A stretch of 64,000 nucleotides of DNA from JACVRN01 sp036389255 (GTDB lineage: Bacteria; Acidobacteriota; Blastocatellia; Pyrinomonadales; Pyrinomonadaceae), in assembly GCA_036389255.1 (NCBI GenBank), contig DASVQI010000036.1, positions 124,001-188,000 of the forward strand, written 5' to 3'. Both the position numbers and the translations under genes were made by a program. This document shows, piece by piece, positions 1 through 8,534 of this stretch. Position 1 is the first letter of the stretch; the number at the start of each line of letters is the position of its first letter. The notes below the pieces were generated by a model that saw nothing but the letters and a program-made list of their open reading frames with translations, searched no databases and had not been told where the DNA came from.

Positions 1-1
1 G

Positions 2-1045
2 CGAGAAAGATTCGGCGCGGACGAAGCCTTCCCCATAGATGAGTTCAAAGAGAAGCTGACCGAGATTCTTAACGGCGCACAGACTCTTTACTATCGCATA
101 GGCGACGGCAATCCTGAGCTTGACCAGACAATCATTAACCGCATCGCTCGCATGCGCGCCATGGGATGGCGACGGGCCGTGCCGCCTCAGTCAATCGTAG
201 ACACCGGCACAATCCTGCACGAGATGCGGCTCATCAAGACTGAAGAAGAGATAGAGCTTATGCAGCGCGCCGCAGACATCGCCGCCGAAGCGCATCAACT
301 AGCCATGCGGGAAGCGCGGCCCGGACTTAACGAGTACGAGATAGAAGCGCTGATTGAATATCACTTTCGCAAGAGCGGAGCGAGCGGCCCCGCTTACACC
401 TCTATCGTCGGCGGCGGCGCGAACGCAACCATCCTGCACTACATAAACAACGACGAAGAGCTGCGAGACGGCGACCTGCTGCTGATTGACGCGGGCGCGG
501 AATATCAGGGCTACGCTTCCGACATCACGCGCACCTTTCCCGTCAACGGTCGCTTCACAAAAGCGCAGCGTGAAATCTACGAGCTGGTGCTGGAGGCGCA
601 GAACGCCTGCATAGAGATGATACGGCCCGGCGTGACAATGGATGAGCTTCACGAGCGCTCGGTTGAAATTCTGACCGCAGGCATGGCGCGGCTCGGACTA
701 CTCGAAGGCGAAACCGCCAAGCTGATAGAAGAAGAGAAGTACAAGCAGTTCTACATGCACAGGCTGGGCCATTTCCTAGGGCTGGACGTACACGACGTTG
801 GACGTTATCAAATAGACGGCCAGTCGCGCCCGCTTGAGCCCGGCATGGTGATTACGATTGAGCCGGGCATCTACATTGCCGCCGACACCAAAGACATCCC
901 CGAACAATACGCGGGCATAGGCGTCCGCATAGAAGACGACGTGCTGGTGACGGAGCAGGGCCACCGCGTCCTGACCGGCAAAGCGCCGAAAGAAGTGAGT
1001 GAGATTGAAGGGCTGATGGAGAAGTCAAAAGCTGCGGCGGCTTAA
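2..1045 (+). CDS. pepP: Xaa-Pro aminopeptidase (M24B), 5'-truncated by window edge
   Basis: Cytosolic metallopeptidase releasing N-terminal residues that precede proline. The frame is open from base 2, so the N-terminal AMP_N domain lies outside the window and the first ATG seen (152) is not the true start. The C-terminal pita-bread domain is complete. The five expected metal ligands are visible: Asp in LLIDAGAEY, Asp in SDITRTFP, His in HRLGHFLGLDVHDVG, Glu in IEPGIYI and Glu in RIEDDVLV. It converges with the DHH gene onto a shared hairpin terminator. Family assignment is secure; the partial length is due only to the window. Confidence 0.93.
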   Translation, partial: RERFGADEAFPIDEFKEKLTEILNGAQTLYYRIGDGNPELDQTIINRIARMRAMGWRRAVPPQSIVDTGTILHEMRLIKTEEEIELMQRAADIAAEAHQLAMREARPGLNEYEIEALIEYHFRKSGASGPAYTSIVGGGANATILHYINNDEELRDGDLLLIDAGAEYQGYASDITRTFPVNGRFTKAQREIYELVLEAQNACIEMIRPGVTMDELHERSVEILTAGMARLGLLEGETAKLIEEEKYKQFYMHRLGHFLGLDVHDVGRYQIDGQSRPLEPGMVITIEPGIYIAADTKDIPEQYAGIGVRIEDDVLVTEQGHRVLTGKAPKEVSEIEGLMEKSKAAAA

Positions 1046-1061
1046 AGCTGCGAGTACTGAG

Positions 1062-1106
1062 AAGCTCAAAGGGCTGTTTGCTATTAGCAAACAGCCCTTT
1101 GAGCTT
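1062..1106. terminator. Bidirectional terminator, 21-bp perfect stem
   Basis: Arms 1062-1082 and 1086-1106 are perfect reverse complements around a 3-nt spacer. The element lies between the convergent aminopeptidase and DHH genes, as expected for a terminator shared by both strands. Confidence 0.85.
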
Positions 1107-1148
1107 ACCGGTCACGCCTTTCAGCTTATCTTTCGCCGGTCTGTCAAT

Positions 1149-2114
1149 TTATTCCGCATCCTGAAATGATAGCTCTTCAACAATCTCCTGCATGGCCGCG
1201 CGTCCTCTCTCAATTTCTTCCGGGCCGAAGGAGACTGCGCCGACGACCGAATGGCCGCCGCCGCCGTAGCGCTCGCAGATTGTTGCTATGTTGTGCAGGC
1301 GCGGGCGCGGGCTCCACGGATTAGAGCCGACGGAGATTTTCGTGCGGTATGCTCCGCGCGTGAGCGCCACGGAATAGGTCGTCTGCGGATAAAGATAATA
1401 AGGGATGAACTTGTTGAAGCCCTCTACCTGCTCTTCCGTCAAATCGAACCGGACTACGCCGCGCGAGTAGCTGGCTTTGCCGCGAATCAATTCCAGCGTC
1501 TTGAGATGCTGCTCAAGTATGGGTTGAAAGCGGCGCTGCACCTCCCTGCTCGTCGCCACTTCGTCAAGGGAGCGCGCGGTCAAGTCCTTGATAATCTCTT
1601 CTATAAACTGGTCGTCAGGGTCGCTCTCTATGACCTGCATCAGTTGAAGCGCGGGCGCGCGAAGCTCCACGCACTGCGCCGCCGATTCGTAGAGCGCGCC
1701 GTCAATTACGTGCGCCCAATGTATCAATGGCTCAAGGCCGTTGGCCTCAAACTGAAAGCGCGTGCGAGCAACGTCGGCTATGAACTCAGTGCAGGACTTG
1801 CGCGTAGCGTCCAGAAACTTTTGCCCCGACTCATCCCTTTGAAAGTGAGCTTCGTCTTCGGGCGTGAGAAATGCCGACTGGTGATGGTCGAACCACCACG
1901 TCAGGCGATTCGAGCGAGAGTACTTGAAATCAACGATGGCGTTTTCGTCGCCGTCGAACATCGTGTCATCGAAAAGCTGGCCGGGACGATGCAGCAGGGG
2001 CGTGTATCCGACTTCGGCTTTGGAATTTATGCGCGACAGATAGAAGCGTGTGAAGACGGCAGCCGAAGCTACGCCGTCAAAGCAATGGCCGTGATAAAGG
2101 ATGCGAAGTTTCAT
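1149..2114 (-). CDS. DHH-family phosphoesterase-like protein
   Basis: RecJ-like DHH superfamily member of 321 residues. The N-terminus starts with the beta-strand and HCFDGVASA segment typical of the family. The name-giving WWFDHHQSAF motif is near residue 74, and a C-terminal glycine-rich YGGGGHSVVGAVSF stretch matches a DHHA1 substrate-binding module. The family contains nucleases and oligonucleotide or cyclic-dinucleotide phosphodiesterases; the substrate here cannot be read from sequence. No signal peptide or membrane segment is seen, so it is probably cytosolic. It stands alone, flanked by hairpin terminators on both sides. Confidence 0.8.
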   Translation of the reverse strand: MKLRILYHGHCFDGVASAAVFTRFYLSRINSKAEVGYTPLLHRPGQLFDDTMFDGDENAIVDFKYSRSNRLTWWFDHHQSAFLTPEDEAHFQRDESGQKFLDATRKSCTEFIADVARTRFQFEANGLEPLIHWAHVIDGALYESAAQCVELRAPALQLMQVIESDPDDQFIEEIIKDLTARSLDEVATSREVQRRFQPILEQHLKTLELIRGKASYSRGVVRFDLTEEQVEGFNKFIPYYLYPQTTYSVALTRGAYRTKISVGSNPWSPRPRLHNIATICERYGGGGHSVVGAVSFGPEEIERGRAAMQEIVEELSFQDAE

Positions 2115-2169
2115 CTCAGTCGGAGAGAATAACCCACGGCATAAGAAGTTCCAAGCCTGTGTAAGTCGA

Positions 2170-2225
2170 AAATTCCCAGACCCGGGTCAAAGACAGAGAG
2201 CCTTCTGACACGGGTCTGGGAATTT
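2170..2225. terminator. Hairpin between DHH gene and thioredoxin-like gene
   Basis: Perfect 15-bp arms (2170-2184 and 2211-2225) around a 26-nt loop. It lies downstream of the leftward thioredoxin-like gene and just upstream of the DHH gene start, so it probably terminates the redox block. Confidence 0.65.
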
Positions 2226-2246
2226 GAAACCTTGAGCTTTAATCTT

Positions 2247-2879
2247 CTACTGGCAGGGCGTGACGGCTTTGAGCGTGAGCGCGCCTAGCAGGTGCGAGCG
2301 TATGAACTTGTCCGCTTCCTCTTCCACCAGCTCGCCGCCCGAAACCCATGCTTTTTCGGCCAGCACGTCGCCGGACTTCGCCATCCTCACAGGCTCAAGA
2401 AAGACGTTGTAGGGCGAGCCCCAACGGCGCTTGTCACCCGAAGCCTGCCGATAGGTGTAATGAGATGTCTTGTCACGCGCGTCACGCGCTTCCGATTCAA
2501 AGACTACTAGGTAGGGCGCTCCCTTCTCTCCGAAGAAGTTCTTCACCTCGTCGCGCGAGCCGTACTCGCTTATGCCGACGACCTCGAGCCCCTGCGATTT
2601 GTACTTGTCGTAGAGGCGAGCGACGACGGGCGCTTCGTAACGCCAGTTCGGGCACCACGGCGCAAAGTAGACTACAAGCACGAGCTTCTTGCCCGTGGCC
2701 CACTCGCGCAGGTTCACAGACTTGTCATCCTTCAGGCTCTTATAAGTCCAGTCCTTGTAGTTGATGGTCTTCTCTTCGATGGGCGCGTACTCGTGATTCT
2801 CCTGCGCGCGAAGGAGAGGCTGCGGCGCGAGCGCCAGCATAAAGAAGAGCGCCAGAAGAAGCGAGAAAAGTTTTTTCAT
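2247..2879 (-). CDS. Exported thioredoxin-like (TlpA/AhpC-TSA) protein lacking the second cysteine
   Basis: 210-residue protein with a clear Sec signal peptide (MKKLF, then a Leu-rich core to about residue 25) and a thioredoxin-fold domain. The active-site position reads WCPNW (Cys76-Pro-Asn-Trp79), so the resolving Cys of the usual CxxC is replaced by Trp. A one-cysteine protein cannot act as a simple disulfide oxidoreductase. It could work as a peroxiredoxin-like thiol enzyme, a mixed-disulfide partner or a scaffold (inference). It is the promoter-distal member of a leftward run of redox genes that includes the CcdA-TlpA fusion, which may reduce it. Confidence 0.78.
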   Translation of the reverse strand: MKKLFSLLLALFFMLALAPQPLLRAQENHEYAPIEEKTINYKDWTYKSLKDDKSVNLREWATGKKLVLVVYFAPWCPNWRYEAPVVARLYDKYKSQGLEVVGISEYGSRDEVKNFFGEKGAPYLVVFESEARDARDKTSHYTYRQASGDKRRWGSPYNVFLEPVRMAKSGDVLAEKAWVSGGELVEEEADKFIRSHLLGALTLKAVTPCQ

Positions 2880-2956
2880 GATAGGTACTCCTGAAAAGCA
2901 GAGGTCAGAGGTTGAATGTCAGCAACAGATTTCGGCTGACATCCATCCTCAAATAA

Positions 2957-4201
2957 CTATTTTTGTGCCGTCTCGGTTCCTCCCTCAAGCAGAGGCTTTA
3001 TCTCTTTCTCGAAGCCTTCGCGGTCGCGCGCGCCTATAATCTTCTGGCGTATGCGGCCCTGACGGTCAATGATGAAAGTGGTCGGGAGGCTGGGGATGCC
3101 GCCGAATTTTCCTTGCACGGACTCGCCGCCTATGAGCACGGTGTATTCCTGCTTGATGTCGCCCTGAAACTCGCGTATCCCTTCGGCGCTGTCGTCCCAA
3201 GAGGGGCCAATGATGGTTAAGCCCTTCGGCCCAAGCTCGCGCTGCATGGCGTTCAATTCGGGAATCTCTTCGCGGCAGGGGATGCACCATGTGGCCCAGA
3301 AGTTCAGCACGACCACGCGGCCCTTCAATTCGCTCAGGCGGAACGACCGCCCGTCCACGGTCTTCAACTCAATCTCCGGCGCAAACATAGCCTTGGCATC
3401 AACCGGCGGAGGCGGCGGAGGCGGAACCTCTGCTTTGCCACGGTCTTTACCCCAATTGGCAACCATTGCCTCAAGGTTCGGGACGAGGCGCGCAATCGTA
3501 GAGCTGTTGAGCTTGGTCGTGAGCCCGAAGGCCACTACCAGACCTATGATGATGAGTATAGAGCCCGAGACGACTTCGACTTTATGAAGGTGCCTGCGGA
3601 ACTTTGAATAGAAGCCCAGAAATTGATTGATGCCGAGGCCCGTCAGCAGGAAGGGAACAGCAAGGCCCATCGCGTAGAATGAAGAGAGAATAAGCCCGCT
3701 TCGCAAGCCGCCGCTCGTCGCGGCAAGCCCTATGATGCCGCCAAGGATTGGGCCGATGCAGGGCGTCCATCCGGCTGCGAAGGCCAGCCCCAGCGTGAAC
3801 GAGCCGAAGATGCCGCGCGGCTTCTGCTGCGAGAAGAAGCGAGTGTCTTTATAGAGCGCCGCAATCTTCAGCAACCCTATCAACTGTAGACCGAAGCCTA
3901 TGATGACGACGCCGCCAATGACGCGTAGCCAGATGTTGTTGAGAATGGATGCGCCCAGATAACCCGCAAACGCGCCCAGAGAGATGAATATCATCGAAAG
4001 GCCGACGTTAAAGGCGAGCGAGTTGAGAATGACTGCGCGGCGCGCGGAAGAGCGCGAGCCGTCGTCGCTCTTCAGGCGGTCTATGCTGACGCCCGAAATC
4101 AAGGAGATGTAGCCTGGCACGAGCGGCAGCACGCAGGGCGAAAGAAATGATGCCAGCCCAGCCAGAAACGCTATTGTGATAGTAAGATTAGAGCCTTCCA
4201 T
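2957..4201 (-). CDS. CcdA-TlpA fusion: membrane electron conduit with periplasmic thioredoxin domain
   Basis: A CcdA/DsbD-type six-helix transmembrane domain (residues 1 to about 250) carries the two conserved Cys motifs FLSPCVLPLVPGY and WTPCIGPILGG. A proline-rich linker follows, then a TlpA thioredoxin domain with WCIPC. CcdA proteins pass electrons from cytosolic thioredoxin across the membrane; the fused domain would be the periplasmic acceptor for cytochrome c maturation or protein repair. The ATG at 4201 (MEGSNLTITIAFL) is chosen because the 31 residues upstream are Arg/Pro-rich and sit before the first membrane helix. The gene lies in a redox block with three other thioredoxin-fold genes. 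Confidence 0.88.
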   Translation of the reverse strand: MEGSNLTITIAFLAGLASFLSPCVLPLVPGYISLISGVSIDRLKSDDGSRSSARRAVILNSLAFNVGLSMIFISLGAFAGYLGASILNNIWLRVIGGVVIIGFGLQLIGLLKIAALYKDTRFFSQQKPRGIFGSFTLGLAFAAGWTPCIGPILGGIIGLAATSGGLRSGLILSSFYAMGLAVPFLLTGLGINQFLGFYSKFRRHLHKVEVVSGSILIIIGLVVAFGLTTKLNSSTIARLVPNLEAMVANWGKDRGKAEVPPPPPPPVDAKAMFAPEIELKTVDGRSFRLSELKGRVVVLNFWATWCIPCREEIPELNAMQRELGPKGLTIIGPSWDDSAEGIREFQGDIKQEYTVLIGGESVQGKFGGIPSLPTTFIIDRQGRIRQKIIGARDREGFEKEIKPLLEGGTETAQK

Positions 4202-4380
4202 AAGCCTTCCAGATGATTCTCTCTGATGCCTCAACGGTGCGGAATCGTTGTGTCGCTCCCCTCCCGGCGGAAGTCGGAAGCCGCGAGGCAACAAGTATAG
4301 CAGAGGACTGCCGCGAAAGGCAGAAGCGAAAGAGATTGCTTGACCGGCTCATTTTTTCACCGGAGCAATGCGCCGGTAAA

Positions 4381-5832
4381 TCACTTTCTGACGGCTTCTC
4401 CCGTTTCTTCCAGAAGCTTTTCGATGGTGGCGGCTAGCTGGGCCTCTGTGCCGGAGCCCGTGCCGGTTGTGACCAATCGCACTTTGCCCGTGCGGTCTAT
4501 CAGGACGGCTGTGGGAATGGCCGTGACCGCGTAGGTCGAGAGGTTCTCGCCGTCTTCCGCTACGGCGACCGGGTAGGGCAGCGCGTGCTCTTTCTTGAAC
4601 CTCTCAAGAAAGGCGAACTCTTCGGGCGGCAGCATGTCGCGGCCTTCGCCGGAGCCGTAGTAGCGAGTCAAGCCTATGATGACAAGCCCGCGCGACCCGT
4701 ATTTCTCGTGCCAGTCCTTCAGGTAGGGAAAGGCCGCTAGGCACGGGCCGCACCATGTGGCCCAGAAATCCAGCAGCACCACCTGCCCGCGAAGCTCCGC
4801 CAGCTTCACAGGCTTCTGGTCTATCCAGCGCGAGACAAGAATTTCCGGCGCTATCTCGCCGCGAAGCTGCGCCTGCTTTATCTTGAGCCGAAGCGCTGTG
4901 AGAAGCCCGCTCTGCTCTTTCTGGTCTTTCACGTTGGCAGTCACGTACTTGACGGACTCTTCCAGCATTCGCAGCGCTTCCGTCTTGCGCTCGGAATCAA
5001 TCAGCACGGTGGCCAGCCGCTCCGTCACGTCCAGATAGAGCCGGTTGCTGGGAATGCCGAGCGCAATCCCGCGCAGTTCTTCAAGCACGGATGCTGCGCG
5101 CTCCGTCCGCTTCAGCTCAAGCAGAACGTCAACCAGCGTCCTGCCGGAAGTGTAGAGAGTGTAATCAACGTTCGGAGGGTTCTGAGAGGCGGGCTTCACC
5201 AGCCGGGCAGCTTTGAAAGCCTCGTCGGCGTGCGACAATGCGCGCTCGGCCTGCTTCTCTTTCAACAACGAGCGCGCAAGCGCGTCTTCCATGCGGAAAC
5301 GCTCGCTGGCCAACTGTGGCTCGTTCTTCATGTAGTCAGCGATTGTCTTCTCGGCCTCATCGAAGAGCTTCGTCTTGGCGGCAAGCTGCGCCAGCACGTA
5401 GCGCGCGCCCTGTGCGCGTTTCGCGTCCGAAGGCTTTGCGTTCAGGTAACGCTTGAGCGCGTCAATTGCGCCCTCGCTGTTCTCCGCGAGGTTGTAGAGC
5501 ATCCCCAGATAAAAGAGGTCGTCGCCCGAAGCTTCGGCGCGCACGGCCAGCTTCGCGCCATTTCTGGCAGACAACTCACGCTGCTCCTTGAGTGTCTGCT
5601 CAAGCAGCTTGGAGTTGAACGGAATCTTCTTCTCGGCGAACTCCTGAAACTTCTTAGACGAATAGTTGGCGGCCTCTTCGTAGAGCATGGCGGCGGTCGG
5701 CGCGGGCTTTACCTGTTGGGCCGCAAGCTGGCTGCGCCCGTCCTGCGCCCCGGCCTGCGCGGCAAAAGCAGCCAACAGCACAACAGCCAAGAAAGATGAC
5801 GCGCGTCTCACAGGAAAGATTTCTCCATTCAT
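4381..5832 (-). CDS. Exported TlpA-family thioredoxin with N-terminal TPR-like helical region
   Basis: 483 residues. The signal peptide (to about residue 29) precedes a long helical, tetratricopeptide-like region (about 90-300) and a C-terminal TlpA domain with FWATWCGPC and the cis-Pro segment AIPTAVLIDR. The CxxC is intact, so this is a plausible periplasmic thiol-disulfide reductase whose helical region binds a partner. It is a close tandem paralogue of the next gene upstream: both share an identical QKPVKLAELRGQVVLLDFWA stretch. The shared DNA over that motif suggests recent duplication or gene conversion. Confidence 0.83.
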   Translation of the reverse strand: MNGEIFPVRRASSFLAVVLLAAFAAQAGAQDGRSQLAAQQVKPAPTAAMLYEEAANYSSKKFQEFAEKKIPFNSKLLEQTLKEQRELSARNGAKLAVRAEASGDDLFYLGMLYNLAENSEGAIDALKRYLNAKPSDAKRAQGARYVLAQLAAKTKLFDEAEKTIADYMKNEPQLASERFRMEDALARSLLKEKQAERALSHADEAFKAARLVKPASQNPPNVDYTLYTSGRTLVDVLLELKRTERAASVLEELRGIALGIPSNRLYLDVTERLATVLIDSERKTEALRMLEESVKYVTANVKDQKEQSGLLTALRLKIKQAQLRGEIAPEILVSRWIDQKPVKLAELRGQVVLLDFWATWCGPCLAAFPYLKDWHEKYGSRGLVIIGLTRYYGSGEGRDMLPPEEFAFLERFKKEHALPYPVAVAEDGENLSTYAVTAIPTAVLIDRTGKVRLVTTGTGSGTEAQLAATIEKLLEETGEAVRK

Positions 5833-5842
5833 TCTTAAATAC

Positions 5843-5883
5843 AGTTTTCAGTAAAAAGAAAGTTTGTCTTCTTGCTGAAAACT
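5843..5883. terminator. Hairpin between the two TlpA paralogues
   Basis: 9-bp perfect arms (AGTTTTCAG / CTGAAAACT) around a 23-nt loop, followed by a further direct copy of the right arm. It fills the 64-bp gap between the paralogues, so they may not be fully co-transcribed. Confidence 0.45.
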
Positions 5884-5896
5884 GAAAACTAGCTTC

Positions 5897-7246
5897 TCAC
5901 TTCTCTTCCAGCAGCCGTTTTATCATCGCTTCTATCTCCTGCTCCTCCTCTTTGCCCGCGCCGAGCGAGATGAATCGCACGTAACCGCGACGGTCAAGGA
6001 GAAAGGTTGTGGGGATGGAGGCGATGCCGTAGTTGAGGTCGTTCTCGTCGTTGTCTGAGACGGCAAAGCCGTAGGGCAGCTTGAACCTCTTCTTGAAGCG
6101 GCGCAGGTATTCAAGCTCCTCTTCGGGCGTCACTTCCTCTCCTTCAGCCTCGCCTGTAAAATTCGTCACGCCGAGAATCACCAGCCCCTTGCCTTTATAC
6201 TTTTCATGCCACGCGCGAAGCGTCGGGAAGGTGCTGATGCAGGGGCCGCACCAGTGCGCCCAGAAATCCAGCAGCACCACCTGCCCGCGAAGCTCCGCCA
6301 GCTTCACAGGCTTCTGGTCTATCCACTGTGTGACGACAATCTCCGGGGGCAGTGGGCGCGTGGTTGAGCCGCCGCTCTTGTCCGGCTTCAACTCACTGGC
6401 CTCGATTCCAAGCGCGGTCAGCAGCCGCTCGTATTGTCTGAAGAGCGCGGGCGACGGAAAGTCGTAGCTCATGGAGCGCAAATCCTCTACGACAGCTTTG
6501 GCCTCGTCGGGCTTATTCTTGACCTGATAGAGCTGAACCAGCAGGCCCGCCAGACTCCTGATGGCTTCTATGCGCGCCTGTCTTTCCTCCGGCTTCGGGG
6601 CCGGAAGCGATTTGAGCAGGTCGAATGCCTCGCGCCCGCGCTCAAGAGCCGGGTCGAACTTTTTGGCCTGACGATAGGCGGCGGCCAAGACTGAGGCCAT
6701 GAGCAGTCGCGCCCCCGGCTGCTGCGGCTGGCTCTTCAGGTAATCCGCGCGCGCACGTTCCGCTTCGTCCAGCATGGACAATTCCGAAGCGGCGGCTACA
6801 AGCTCCACTCGCGCCGTCTGTGCGTGCTCGCCGGGGCTGGCAGGCTTCGCTCCAAGATAACGCTTGAGCGCGGAGAGCGCTTCTTCATTGTCGTCGGCCA
6901 GTCTATAGAGCATCCCTAAGTAAAAGAGGTCATCGCCCGCAAGCTCCCTGCGCGCCGCCAGAAGACGAGCATAACGCGCAGCCATCTCGCGCTGCTCCGC
7001 ATAGACCTTATTCGCCCGCTCCTGGCTGAAGGGCACGCGCTCCCGGTTGAACTGCTCGAACTTCTCGCGCACGTACTTTTCAGTCTCCTCGTAGAGCGCG
7101 GAAGCCGTGCGCGTGTCGGTCTGGGTTGAAGATGAAGCGTCTGCTTTTTCCTGCTGTACGCGTCCTGACTGCGCCCCGGCAGAGAGAGGCCAGAGGACGC
7201 ACGCACAAAGCGAGAGCGCCAACAGTCTGGAGAGGATAGGTTTCAT
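5897..7246 (-). CDS. Exported TlpA-family thioredoxin with N-terminal TPR-like region (paralogue 2)
   Basis: 449 residues with the same layout as the downstream paralogue: signal peptide (about 1-25), a helical TPR-like segment containing DDLFYLGMLYRLADDNEEAL, then a TlpA domain with FWAHWCGPC and cis-Pro segment SIPTTFLLDR. Catalytic cysteines are present. It probably acts in the periplasm on thiol proteins and may be recycled by the CcdA-TlpA fusion nearby (inference from neighbourhood). It differs from its paralogue mainly in the helical region, which would give partner specificity. Confidence 0.83.
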   Translation of the reverse strand: MKPILSRLLALSLCACVLWPLSAGAQSGRVQQEKADASSSTQTDTRTASALYEETEKYVREKFEQFNRERVPFSQERANKVYAEQREMAARYARLLAARRELAGDDLFYLGMLYRLADDNEEALSALKRYLGAKPASPGEHAQTARVELVAAASELSMLDEAERARADYLKSQPQQPGARLLMASVLAAAYRQAKKFDPALERGREAFDLLKSLPAPKPEERQARIEAIRSLAGLLVQLYQVKNKPDEAKAVVEDLRSMSYDFPSPALFRQYERLLTALGIEASELKPDKSGGSTTRPLPPEIVVTQWIDQKPVKLAELRGQVVLLDFWAHWCGPCISTFPTLRAWHEKYKGKGLVILGVTNFTGEAEGEEVTPEEELEYLRRFKKRFKLPYGFAVSDNDENDLNYGIASIPTTFLLDRRGYVRFISLGAGKEEEQEIEAMIKRLLEEK

Positions 7247-7265
7247 AAACAGTTTCCCATGACGC

Positions 7266-8426
7266 TCAGCGCACTCCAGCCTGATGAAAGCGTTCGAGCG
7301 TGAACGGCTTCATCAGAGGCGGAGCGACGCCCGTCATAATCTCTTCCGTGACTAGCTCAGCCGTGATGGGCGCGAGCAGTATGCCGTTTCGATAATGGCC
7401 CACGGCGTAGAAGAGCCCGCGCGTCTGTGCGGATGCGCCCAGCACAGGCAGGTCGTCCACTATCTTAGGCCGCAGGCCCGACCACGCGTCAACGAGCGGA
7501 AGGCGGGCTAGAGCGGGCGCAATCTCCAGCGCGTTTGTCAGAATGGTGTGCGCGCCTGCGGCAGTCACGCGCTTGTCGAAGCCTGCGCGCTCCGTAGTCG
7601 AGCCCGCGAGCAGCCGTCCGTCCATGCGTGGCACAAGGTAGCCGCGCGGGCTGTAGATGACGTGACGCGCCAGTGGCGGGCGAGCATCGAAGCAGAGCAT
7701 CTGGCCCCGCACCGGCTCTACGCGAATCGCTGGCGCGCTCTCGGCTTCGGTCATCAGTGAAGATGCCCAAGCGCCGCCCGCTACCACTACGACCGGGGCC
7801 AGTATTCTGCCGCGAGCAGTCTCGACTCCAGCTACGCGCCCGTGCTCAACCAGAAGCGATTCGACATTCGTGCCCGTCAAAAGATGCACGCCGAGTCTCG
7901 CGGCAGAACTGGCCAGAGCAGCCACCAGCCTGCGGTTCTCGACCTGCCAGTCCAGAGGAAAGCGCAGCGCACTTTCGACTTCACTCGACACGCACGGCTC
8001 AATCGAGCGCGCTTCGTCGCCCGTCAATCGCTCGACTTGTAGCCCGGAGCCGGATTGCCAGTTGTAGCGATGCGCTGTCTCGCGCTCGTCCTCTTCCGTG
8101 AACGAAAGATAGAGCGTGCCGGTGCGCTCAAGCTCTATATTGATGCCGGTTTCTTCCAGCAGGCTCTCGCTCAGCGCCGGATAGAGGTCGCGGCCCGCGC
8201 ACGCAAGCTCAAGAAAAGGGTCTGCGCGGTCGCATTCGGCCTGCGCGGCGAGCATCCCTCCGGCCGCGTGCGAGGCTTCCGCGCCCAGCCCTCCGCGCTC
8301 AACCAGCACTATGCGTCCGAAAGAGCTGCGCGCGAGGCTGCGCGCCAGCGCAAGGCCCACTACGCCGCCGCCGACAATAACCGCGTCCGCAGTCTCCACG
8401 AATTTCTGCTCTTCCACGTTTAGCAT
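7266..8426 (-). CDS. thiO: FAD-dependent glycine oxidase ThiO-like
   Basis: DAO-family flavoenzyme, 386 residues. The N-terminal dinucleotide-binding motif VIVGGGVVGLALA is followed by the VERGGLGAEASHAAGGMLA segment typical of ThiO, and the C-terminus has YAVGHYRNGILLAP, the usual FAD/substrate site. ThiO oxidises glycine to iminoglycine for the thiazole ring of thiamine, but no other thi gene is in view, so another D-amino-acid-oxidase-like role is possible. ATG 8426 is used; a TTG 30 bp upstream keeps the frame open but adds residues not expected for the family. Confidence 0.8.
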   Translation of the reverse strand: MLNVEEQKFVETADAVIVGGGVVGLALARSLARSSFGRIVLVERGGLGAEASHAAGGMLAAQAECDRADPFLELACAGRDLYPALSESLLEETGINIELERTGTLYLSFTEEDERETAHRYNWQSGSGLQVERLTGDEARSIEPCVSSEVESALRFPLDWQVENRRLVAALASSAARLGVHLLTGTNVESLLVEHGRVAGVETARGRILAPVVVVAGGAWASSLMTEAESAPAIRVEPVRGQMLCFDARPPLARHVIYSPRGYLVPRMDGRLLAGSTTERAGFDKRVTAAGAHTILTNALEIAPALARLPLVDAWSGLRPKIVDDLPVLGASAQTRGLFYAVGHYRNGILLAPITAELVTEEIMTGVAPPLMKPFTLERFHQAGVR

Positions 8427-8534
8427 TGCTGGCCGGTTGTTGGTATGATGCCACAAATCCTAAATAGCAATTAGCAGTCAGCCGTCAGCCTTAAATTGAT
8501 TGCTGTCTGCTAAGTAAGGGCCGGCTTATTGCTT

